Origin: Acidobacteriota bacterium
Lineage (GTDB): Bacteria; Acidobacteriota; Polarisedimenticolia; J045
Direction of reading: 5' to 3'
DNA length: 5,160 nt
NCBI GenBank assembly: GCA_027001345.1
Contig: JALTMS010000229.1
Coordinates: 1,287 to 6,446, forward strand
Part shown: positions 1-5,160 of the stretch, one piece after another
Position numbering within the stretch: position 1 is the stretch's first letter
Layout of the letters: every line of letters begins with the position of its first letter
Program-made: the position numbers and the translations under genes
The notes under the pieces: model-generated
What the model saw: the letters and a program-made list of their open reading frames with translations, nothing else
Databases searched by the model: none
What the model was told of the DNA's origin: nothing

Positions 1-993
1 TTCCATCTCGAAGCTTCGACCGCCGGGCGCGACCACCCGCCCGCCTTCGATCAGCGGCCGGCCGGTCATGGTCTTCGACGGAGGCAGCCCCGTCAGTCGG
101 AGCAGGGTCGGAGCCAGGTCCACCAGACCCACCGGCGTGGTGAGCACGCGTCCGGCGGGCACCCCGGGGCCGGCAAGGATCAGCGGCACCCTCTGGGTGG
201 CCTGGAAGAGCAGCACACCGTGGTCCTTCTCATCGTGCTCGCCCAGGCTTTCTCCGTGATCACCGGCCACCGCCACCAGCACCCTCGGCCAGCGGGCACG
301 TAGCGCTTCGAGCAGTCGGCCGACCTGGGCATCGGCGAAGGCGATCTCGGCCTCGTAGGGGCGCCCCTCGAAACGGCTGCGCCAGGGCTCGGGGGCGACC
401 CAGGGCAGATGGGGATCGTAGAGGTGGACCCAGAGCAGGAACGGGGGCTCGAGCCGAGTGATCTCTTCGAGGGCTCGATCGACCACCTGAGATGCGGCGC
501 GCTCCCGCCAGTCGAACCAGCGCCGCGGGCCGCGCCGCACCTGGTCATCGAAGACCCCAAAGCCGCGACCGATGCCCGTCTGGCGATCGAGCACCGCCGA
601 GCCCACCACCGCGGCTGTCCGCCAGCCAGCCCCGGTGAAGATTTCGGCCAGGGTGCCGACTGCCTCGCTCAGCCGCTCGCCGTTGTCCCGTGCGCCGTGG
701 AGCCGGGGCGGCAAGCCCGTCATCAGCGTTCCGTGGGCCGGCAAGGTCAGCGGTGCCGGGGACAGGGCCTGCTCGAAGCGCACCCCGCCGCTGGCCAGGG
801 CGTCGATGTTCGGGGTGGGGGAGGGATCCCGGCCATAGCAGCCGAGATGATCGGCCCGAGTGGTGTCCAGGGTGATCAGCACGACCCCGGCGGGGCGCTG
901 AGAGCCAGCGCCCGCCGGTGTGGCAGCGGATCCAAGACAGGCCGCCAGCAGAGCCAGCACCAGGCGGGCGCTGCCGGCGGTACTCGAAACCAT
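1..993 (-). CDS. Sulfatase-fold (alkaline phosphatase superfamily) hydrolase, predicted lipoprotein (3' end missing)
   Basis: ATG at 993-991 opens 331 codons without a stop, reaching the left edge. Residues 1-31 form a signal peptide with an L-A-A-C lipobox (Cys19). The mature part shows the sulfatase fold landmarks in order: ITLDTTRADHLGCYG (38-53 region; metal ligand D43), PTPNIDALA (60-67), the active-site strand L82-T83-L84-P85-A86-H87 followed by TLMTG, RDNG (102-105), LWVHLYDPHLPW (186-197), AGDHGESLGEH (243-253; D245 and H246 as metal ligands) and DHG (257-259) before a RVPLI strand. The nucleophile position is Thr83, not the Cys/Ser converted to formylglycine, and His87 takes the place of the usual Arg, so classical sulfatase chemistry is doubtful; phosphodiesterase, phosphatase or transferase activity is possible. 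Many relatives of this type carry C-terminal TPR repeats, but that region is outside the window. The start is supported by the signal peptide and by overlap with the upstream stop. Product class is confident; substrate is unknown. Confidence 0.88.
   Translation of the reverse strand, partial: MVSSTAGSARLVLALLAACLGSAATPAGAGSQRPAGVVLITLDTTRADHLGCYGRDPSPTPNIDALASGGVRFEQALSPAPLTLPAHGTLMTGLPPRLHGARDNGERLSEAVGTLAEIFTGAGWRTAAVVGSAVLDRQTGIGRGFGVFDDQVRRGPRRWFDWRERAASQVVDRALEEITRLEPPFLLWVHLYDPHLPWVAPEPWRSRFEGRPYEAEIAFADAQVGRLLEALRARWPRVLVAVAGDHGESLGEHDEKDHGVLLFQATQRVPLILAGPGVPAGRVLTTPVGLVDLAPTLLRLTGLPPSKTMTGRPLIEGGRVVAPGGRSFEME
907..993 (-). other. Lipoprotein-type signal peptide of the sulfatase-fold hydrolase
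   Basis: Codons 1-29 encode a short N-region with one Arg (R10), a hydrophobic stretch LVLALLAA (11-18), then Cys19 (codon 939-937). L16-A17-A18-C19 matches the bacterial lipobox. Residues after Cys19 are small and flexible (G, S, A, T, P), as in lipoprotein linkers. The alternative is ordinary signal peptidase I cleavage after an Ala in the 23-29 region. Either way the enzyme is predicted to be outside the cytoplasm. Confidence 0.6.
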
Positions 994-1004
994 CAGGGGC
1001 CTTC
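991..1004 (-). promoter_or_regulatory. Shine-Dalgarno-like site and TGATG stop/start overlap coupling the two genes
   Basis: On the minus strand GAAGG (1004-1000) is followed by six bases and then ATG (993-991). The peptidase stop TGA (995-993) shares its last A with this ATG. The purine-rich element sits inside the last codons of the peptidase gene at a normal spacing, which fits reinitiation or coupled translation from one transcript. There is no room for a terminator or separate promoter at the junction, although a promoter inside the peptidase gene cannot be excluded. Confidence 0.65.
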
Positions 1005-4000
1005 GTTGTCGCAGGGGTTGGATCCTTTCACCAGGTAGAACCACGTGTCGGAAACGTCACCCTGGTCGCGGTCTTCGTAATGCAGGGTCGAGGTGGTGCC
1101 GAGCAGGGCGAAGCCTCCGTCCGGAGCACTCGATCGGTAGACATTGTAGACCGTCGCGTCGGGTGCCGCGTCCCACGACAGTCGCACGTGGGCCTTGCCC
1201 ACCATCTCCACCCGCAGTTGCTGCACGGCGGGAGGGGTGGGCCAGCTCGTGGTTTCGGAGACGGTGACGTGCACGTCGTTGGCATCCTCGTTACCCGAGT
1301 TGGCCGGCCCGCTGCCGCAGGTCTCGTCCGTTTCCGCGCGGACCACGTAGTACAGCGTGGTATCGGTGGGGGCCGAGGCGTCGTCGTAGGAGAGGGTGGT
1401 CACGCCACTGGCGATCAGCGTGGAAGCCGAGGGGGTGAAGCCGGGCTCGGTGCTGCGGTAGACGTTGTAGCTGCCGCTTCCGCCGGTACCCCACGAAACC
1501 GCCTGATCCCACGAAACCGTCACCCCATTCGCGCCGCAGGCGTCGTTGTCCTTGGCGCTGGTCGCACCGCGGAAGGAGGGGATCGACGAGCAGTCCGCAC
1601 AACTGGCGAAATCGGGCAGGCTGCCGTCCTTGAGGATCACGTCGTCGATGGTCCAGCCCGCGTCCTGGATCGAGCCGTCGGCGCTCTGTCGGAACTCGAG
1701 GTGAACCTGTGGTTTTCCATCGACCAGTGCGGTCAGGTCGTTGCGTTGCAGGGTGTAGGAGTTTTCCCGCAAGGTCGTGCCGTCGTTGCGGTAGAGCGGG
1801 TAGCCGGGGCCGGCGAAGACCCAAAGTGAAGCATCGTCCGAGCTGTGCACCCGCAACCGACGACGGTAGAGCAGTTCGGTGTTGGTCCAGCTCGTCGCAT
1901 CGAACACCGGCGAAGTCGCCATGGTCGCCGCACCGGGCTCGTAGCGGCCCGCATCGGTGCCCAGCCCGCTCAGATCGTCACCCAGCACGCCCTGGTTGTT
2001 GTAGGCGTTGGCCGGATCGCCGCCGATGCCCTGAGGGGCACCGACTTCCCATTCTCCGTCGAGTGTCCATCCATTGGTACCGTTCTCGAAGGTCTCTCGG
2101 TAGTAGAGGCCCGGGATGTTGCCCAGAGCAAAGCGCAGCGGCTGCCCACTATCGTCGATCGTCGCCGTGTTGCCGTAGGTGTCCGTGCTCGAGACACGGA
2201 AGTAGATCTCCTGGCAGTCGCTGAACTCGTTGAGGGTCACCGAATGCCCGGTGGTCAGGGTGCTGTTGGACGAGGTGCGCCCCAGGGAAGGGGTCGTGCC
2301 CCATTCGACCACCGTATCGCCGGGCTCATCGGTGTTCCAGCGAATCGTGGCACGCTGGTCGGTGATCGTATCGACCTGCAGATCCTTGATCGCAGGCACA
2401 CCGCAGTCTGCGTCGGCCACGTCGTAGTTGATCGCGGGGCTGCCGGTGCCATCGTCGGCATCCTCGTACGTCACTGTGATCACGTCGCCGTCGGCGAGCT
2501 GCAGCAGGCCGTCGCCGGGGGCTGCCGCGCCGGTGACGGTCGTGATGCTGCCGGTGAACTTGGAGGTGTTGGCACCGGTCTCGGTGACCGTCACCACTTC
2601 GCCCTCGGTGTCGGTCGAAGAGGTGACCTTGAGTACGGCGGTTTCCACCACCTCCGGATCCGCATTCAGGTCCAGGTCGGTGACCTGGAACGTCACCGAG
2701 TCGGAGCAGGAATAGATGTTGTTGTCGATTCGCGTCTGACCGGCGTGGCAGGGCTGCAATCCATCACCGAAATCGCCGAGGGTCTCGAAGTGGAAGTAGG
2801 CGCCGGCGTTGTCGTCAGCGGCGAGATTGCCCGCAGGGTCGGTGGACTGCACTTCGTAGTAGTAGATCGTGCACTCCGCCAGGCCGGTCAGCGTCACGTC
2901 GTGCTGGGTGACCCGCTTGGCTCCGGTGGCGGTCTGGCTCGGCGGCTTGACCTCACCCCAGATCAGCACCGTATCGGCGACTTCGTCGGTGTCCCAGTTG
3001 ACGGTTGCCTGCGAGCCGGTGATGCCGGTCTCGTGCACGTTGCTGATGATCGGGAACACGCAGTCGGAGGTCGCGGTGTCCTGGCGGGTGATATTGGTTC
3101 CGCCGGCACCGTCGTCTGCGTCGATGTACTCGACGGTCAGCGTGTCGCCATCGGTGGTGGTCAGCAGACCGTCACCGTTGACCGGATCGGAGGAAGTGGT
3201 GGTGATGGTGCCCTCGTACTTGCCCGAGTCGGGCGCCGTTTCGTCGAGGATCACCGTTTCGGGGTCCGGCTCGCTGTCGGACCAGACGGTGACCGAAACC
3301 GTCGGTGCGCCCACGTTGGCGTCGGTCACCCGCAGGGTGATCAGGTTGCTGCAACCGTAGGTCGCCTGGTCGAAGCGCACCTTGCCGGCGAAGGGCTGGG
3401 GAGCCGCCTCGACGCAGGCGGAGACCGGGCCGGCGCACTGGGCGTTGGTGCCGAAGGCCTGCACCCGGTAGTAGACAGTGAAGTCGTTGATCAACTCGTC
3501 GTCGGTGTAGGTCGTGGTGGGAGCATCGATCCGCGCCAGCGGTGTGTGGCCACGGTTGCAGCCGATGTCCGTGCGGTGGATCACATAGCTGCCCGCGTCG
3601 GGCACCGGATCCCAGTTCAATTCCACCGAGTTGGTCAGGGCCTTGGCGGTCACCGTGGGAGCCGCCAGGGTAGGGCAGGCCGAGCTGCTCTGGTTCTCTG
3701 GATCGGAGGCCAGGCCGCAGGCGATGTCGTGGCGGTCGAAGGCGGCGAAGATCGCCGCCGCGTTGGGCGTGCCATTGGACAGGTCGCCGTCGTCGTCGTC
3801 GGCCACGCGCATTCGGTGATACCAGGAGCCGGTCCCGCAGCTATCGGCATCCGGAAGCGAACAGTTGTAGATGTCGCCGCCGGAGCCGTCGCGGGAGGAG
3901 TACCACAGGTGTTCGGCGAGTTGCCAGGCGCTGTCATTGTCCCAGCCCGCGTCGGGCAGGTCACGGGTGGCCAGATCGTAGATCGCCTCGCCGATGACAT

Positions 4001-5160
4001 AGGCCTCGCAGTGGACTTCCTTGCCGCAGGGACCGCCGCCGCCGCCGCAACGGTCGCGGGTGAAGTTGGTCGGCGTCGCCGGCGTGTTGGCCTCGCGGGC
4101 CGCCCAGTCCATGTCGCGAATACCGGTACAGCTCAGACAGTTGTCGCCATAGCCGCCGCAGGTGCGTCCGTCGGAGTAAAAGCCCCGGCCGATACACGAT
4201 TCGCGGCTCTCGAAGATCGCCACCACGTCGGCGTAGGCCTCCGACGGATTGTCCGAGCCACCGCCGTCGTTCTGATCGAAGCCGTGGCCCCACTCGTGGG
4301 TGACCACGCCGTTGATCAGACTGGTGTTGTTACAGCCGCCACCGGCCTTGTACATGTTGATGTTGCCGTTCCAGAAAGCGTTGCAGGTACCGTTGACGTT
4401 GGAGCGACACTTGACCCGGCCGTTGAGCCAGGTGTTGTCAGGCAGGTAGAAGCGTGCCTTCTGTCCGACCCGGTTGACCGAGTGGAACATCGAGCGCGAG
4501 GCCTCCGTGTTGCCTGCCGAGGCTCCACTGGCCACCGCACAGTTGGTTCCCGCGCTCATCCCGAGGTCCACGTCGTCGTCGCAGACGCCTGGCTCGTCGA
4601 GCGTCCCGCAGACATCCTCGATGTAGTAGTACTGGCCGCTGAGGTTGGTGCGCACCTCCGAACCGAGGGTGGCACAGGAGTAGATGCCGAAATCGCTGGT
4701 GTAGACATCGGCACCGCCGTCTTCCGACACGTCCACGAAGGGCATCGGATAGCCGGCCACCTCGCAGCCGTCATTGGCGCAATCCCCGTCGGGAGAGATG
4801 GGGTAGACCCCGCCGCGCACCGCCTCGTAGAGGGTCGAGTCGAAGAAGGCCAGCACCTGTCCGCTGTGGGCATCGATCTTGGCCACCCAACGGGCCGGCT
4901 CACCGGGAACTTGCAGGGCGAACTTCCAGTACAGGCGATGATCGATGCCGGTGCCGCGGCTGCCGCTCCACTGGCTGGCACCGGAGAGATCGGGGCTCAC
5001 CGGCATCAAGCCCAGGCTCGCGTCGGCCACCATCTGGGTCTGCGCCATCCGCTCCGGACCGACATAAGCTTCGAGGATCGCACGGGCTTCGTCGGCGCTG
5101 AGGCTCGGCTCGAGGGAAATGCGAACGGGCGCCAGGCGACTGGCGCCGAAGCTGACCAGG
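993..5160 (-). CDS. Secreted multi-domain zinc metallopeptidase, M36/fungalysin-like gluzincin with FnIII and beta-sandwich tail (5' end missing)
   Basis: The frame is open from the right edge to TGA at 995-993, giving 1388 codons with the start outside the window. Residue numbers here count the in-frame Met at 5048 as 1; that Met is probably internal, because 37 more codons upstream continue a propeptide-like sequence. Order: end of FTP/PepSY propeptide (to about 75); catalytic domain (about 80-450) with HEWGH at 251-255, the SEAYAD ligand motif (E270, D274), an H346/G353-E354 segment resembling the M36 HxxGE motif, and a D/N-rich end with SNGTP (424-428); FnIII (461-549); duplicated A-B modules (553-758, 766-976); MAM-like domain (977-1145); two FnIII domains (1151-1266, 1272-1351). 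Nineteen Cys lie between 90 and 444, suggesting a disulfide-bonded extracellular enzyme. By family it should hydrolyse peptide bonds after zymogen processing; the substrate is unknown. No PEP-CTERM, MYXO-CTERM or LPXTG tag is seen; the protein ends CDNEGP. The peptidase call is firm; M36 rather than M4 or a sister family is inference. Confidence 0.9.
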   Translation of the reverse strand, partial: LVSFGASRLAPVRISLEPSLSADEARAILEAYVGPERMAQTQMVADASLGLMPVSPDLSGASQWSGSRGTGIDHRLYWKFALQVPGEPARWVAKIDAHSGQVLAFFDSTLYEAVRGGVYPISPDGDCANDGCEVAGYPMPFVDVSEDGGADVYTSDFGIYSCATLGSEVRTNLSGQYYYIEDVCGTLDEPGVCDDDVDLGMSAGTNCAVASGASAGNTEASRSMFHSVNRVGQKARFYLPDNTWLNGRVKCRSNVNGTCNAFWNGNINMYKAGGGCNNTSLINGVVTHEWGHGFDQNDGGGSDNPSEAYADVVAIFESRESCIGRGFYSDGRTCGGYGDNCLSCTGIRDMDWAAREANTPATPTNFTRDRCGGGGGPCGKEVHCEAYVIGEAIYDLATRDLPDAGWDNDSAWQLAEHLWYSSRDGSGGDIYNCSLPDADSCGTGSWYHRMRVADDDDGDLSNGTPNAAAIFAAFDRHDIACGLASDPENQSSSACPTLAAPTVTAKALTNSVELNWDPVPDAGSYVIHRTDIGCNRGHTPLARIDAPTTTYTDDELINDFTVYYRVQAFGTNAQCAGPVSACVEAAPQPFAGKVRFDQATYGCSNLITLRVTDANVGAPTVSVTVWSDSEPDPETVILDETAPDSGKYEGTITTTSSDPVNGDGLLTTTDGDTLTVEYIDADDGAGGTNITRQDTATSDCVFPIISNVHETGITGSQATVNWDTDEVADTVLIWGEVKPPSQTATGAKRVTQHDVTLTGLAECTIYYYEVQSTDPAGNLAADDNAGAYFHFETLGDFGDGLQPCHAGQTRIDNNIYSCSDSVTFQVTDLDLNADPEVVETAVLKVTSSTDTEGEVVTVTETGANTSKFTGSITTVTGAAAPGDGLLQLADGDVITVTYEDADDGTGSPAINYDVADADCGVPAIKDLQVDTITDQRATIRWNTDEPGDTVVEWGTTPSLGRTSSNSTLTTGHSVTLNEFSDCQEIYFRVSSTDTYGNTATIDDSGQPLRFALGNIPGLYYRETFENGTNGWTLDGEWEVGAPQGIGGDPANAYNNQGVLGDDLSGLGTDAGRYEPGAATMATSPVFDATSWTNTELLYRRRLRVHSSDDASLWVFAGPGYPLYRNDGTTLRENSYTLQRNDLTALVDGKPQVHLEFRQSADGSIQDAGWTIDDVILKDGSLPDFASCADCSSIPSFRGATSAKDNDACGANGVTVSWDQAVSWGTGGSGSYNVYRSTEPGFTPSASTLIASGVTTLSYDDASAPTDTTLYYVVRAETDETCGSGPANSGNEDANDVHVTVSETTSWPTPPAVQQLRVEMVGKAHVRLSWDAAPDATVYNVYRSSAPDGGFALLGTTSTLHYEDRDQGDVSDTWFYLVKGSNPCDNEGP
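996..1598 (-). other. C-terminal pair of fibronectin type III domains
   Basis: Two FnIII domains close the protein. The first (1151-1266) has VTVSWDQAVSW, SYNVYRSTEPGF and TLYYVVRAET; the second (1272-1351) has VRLSWDAAPDATVYNVYRSS and TWFYLVKGSNPC. Both carry the 'YNVYRS' strand typical of bacterial FnIII domains. The gene stops right after the last strand with no sorting tag, hydrophobic helix or basic tail. Confidence 0.75.
1614..2120 (-). other. MAM/jelly-roll-like beta-sandwich domain
   Basis: Residues 977-1145 begin with YYRETFENGTNGWTLDGEWEVG and end with the diagnostic AGWTIDDVILKDG. Between them are TMATSPVFDAT, a paired-strand LLYRRRLRVHS and VHLEFRQSADG. This order (a 'FE.G..GW' entry, a central 'L.f..r' strand, a 'GW.IDDv' exit) is seen in MAM/concanavalin-like domains attached to secreted bacterial peptidases such as immune inhibitor A relatives. 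A carbohydrate- or protein-binding role is inference. Confidence 0.65.
2121..2753 (-). repeat. A-B module copy 2
   Basis: Residues 766-976. A2 (766-882) has YSCSDSVTFQVTDLDLN, a central VTVTETGANTSKFTGSI, and YEDADDGTGS, ending at Cys882. B2 (883-976) has RATIRWNTDEPGDTVVEWG and CQEIYFRVSSTDTYGN. Each landmark has a counterpart in copy 1 about 215-219 residues earlier. The spacing from the A-closing Cys to the B Cys is 63 residues in both copies (663 to 726, 882 to 945). The copies have diverged in sequence, so this is an old internal duplication rather than a recent one. Confidence 0.8.
2775..3392 (-). repeat. A-B module copy 1 (Asp-rich beta domain plus FnIII/purple-acid-phosphatase-N-like domain)
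   Basis: Residues 553-758. Domain A1 (553-663) starts near YGCSN and has TLRVTDANVG, a central PETVILDETAPDSGKYEG and a closing DADDGAGG, ending at Cys663. Domain B1 (664-758) has QATVNWDTDEVADTVLIWG, resembling the Pur_ac_phosph_N/FnIII-like fold, then CTIYYYEVQSTDPAGN. It pairs with the second copy at 2121-2753. Cys566 and Cys663 bracket A1 and could form a disulfide. Asp-rich loops suggest calcium binding, which is inference. Confidence 0.8.
3402..3668 (-). other. First fibronectin type III domain, after the catalytic domain
   Basis: Residues 461-549 show the FnIII pattern: Pro-rich entry (PTLAAPTVTA), a central VELNWDPVPDAGSYVIHR strand pair with the conserved Trp479, and a late YYRVQAFG strand with conserved Tyr. 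It directly follows the catalytic domain's last helix (AIFAAFDRHDIACG). In secreted hydrolases such domains are spacers or binding modules; no ligand can be named. Confidence 0.75.
4239..4298 (-). other. Zinc-binding active site: HEWGH plus downstream Glu
   Basis: HEWGH (residues 251-255, bases 4298-4284) supplies two zinc-binding His and the catalytic Glu252. The third ligand is best assigned to Glu270 (4241-4239) in SEAYAD, matching the ExxxD pattern of gluzincins (NEAISD in M4, GEGWSD in M36). Only 14 residues, a Gly/Asp/Asn-rich loop, separate His255 from Glu270, which is shorter than in classical M4 or M36 enzymes. Confidence 0.85.
4812..5160 (-). other. C-terminal part of FTP/PepSY-type propeptide
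   Basis: The codons from the right edge to about residue 79 include a helix-like LSADEARAILEAYVG segment and then a strand pattern, LYWKFALQVPG...WVAKIDAHSGQVL (39-66). This resembles PepSY/FTP inhibitory prodomains of M4 and M36 peptidases, where an aromatic strand is followed by a 'DA.TG.vl' hairpin. Such prodomains fold and inhibit the protease until cleaved. The cleavage point is probably between about residue 70 and 90, but no site can be fixed from sequence alone. The N-terminal FTP part and signal peptide would lie beyond the window. Confidence 0.6.

Noticed and set aside
409..1038. 209-codon open frame on the plus strand
   Set aside because: It is antisense to the sulfatase-fold gene, whose conserved motifs are unmistakable on the other strand; the plus-strand product looks like random Arg/Gly/Pro/Ala sequence.
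918..1829. 303-codon open frame on the plus strand
   Set aside because: It lies wholly opposite the peptidase and hydrolase genes, has low-complexity Gly/Arg/Val-rich sequence with no domain pattern, and is explained by GC-rich third positions of the real genes.
1709..2224. 171-codon Arg/Ser-rich plus-strand frame
   Set aside because: It is an antisense shadow of the MAM-like domain coding region, with composition typical of an out-of-frame GC-rich reading.
2428..3360. Two plus-strand Ser/Val/Thr-rich open frames (2428-2715 and 2869-3360) that resemble each other
   Set aside because: Their similarity simply mirrors the duplicated A domains on the minus strand; they have no signal peptide or recognisable fold.
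4032..4047. Short (CCG)5 trinucleotide run
   Set aside because: It encodes a five-Gly stretch (335-339) between Cys334 and Cys341 in a loop of the catalytic domain. It is too short to call a separate repeat element.
5046..5048. ATG at 5048 as the start of the peptidase
   Set aside because: The frame stays open for 37 more codons with propeptide-like sequence (LSADEARAILEAYVG), and no signal peptide follows this Met. The real start is outside the window.

Overview
The window holds two protein-coding genes, both on the minus strand and both running off an edge. Between them they cover every base; there is no intergenic space, RNA gene, CRISPR array or mobile element. The DNA is GC-rich, with G/C-dominated third codon positions. 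Large, secreted, Cys-rich, multi-domain proteins, and a sulfatase-fold protein of the 'LTLPAH' type, suggest a Gram-negative, GC-rich environmental bacterium. Acidobacteriota (Thermoanaerobaculia-like) fits best, with Myxococcota or a similar phylum as alternatives. This placement is inference from protein style only.

Right and centre (5160 down to 993): the C-terminal 1388 codons of a giant exported metallopeptidase. In order it shows the end of an FTP/PepSY-type propeptide, a Cys-rich gluzincin catalytic domain (HEWGH plus downstream SEAYAD, M36/fungalysin-like), one fibronectin type III (FnIII) domain, a two-domain module present twice in tandem (Asp-rich beta domain A plus purple-acid-phosphatase-N/FnIII-like domain B), a MAM/jelly-roll-like domain, and two closing FnIII domains. 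The true start lies beyond the right edge.

Left (993 down to 1): the first 331 codons of an alkaline-phosphatase/sulfatase superfamily hydrolase with a lipoprotein-type signal peptide. Its nucleophile position is Thr in L-T-L-P-A-H, in place of the Cys/Ser of classical formylglycine sulfatases. The C-terminus lies beyond the left edge.

The peptidase stop and hydrolase start share one base (TGATG), with a GAAGG Shine-Dalgarno-like element just upstream, so the two are probably co-transcribed and translationally coupled. Both products are predicted to work outside the cytoplasm. A joint role in breaking down extracellular or envelope polymers is possible but unproven. I see no clearly new system. 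The most interesting points are the duplicated A-B module, the compact zinc site and the Thr-type hydrolase active site.
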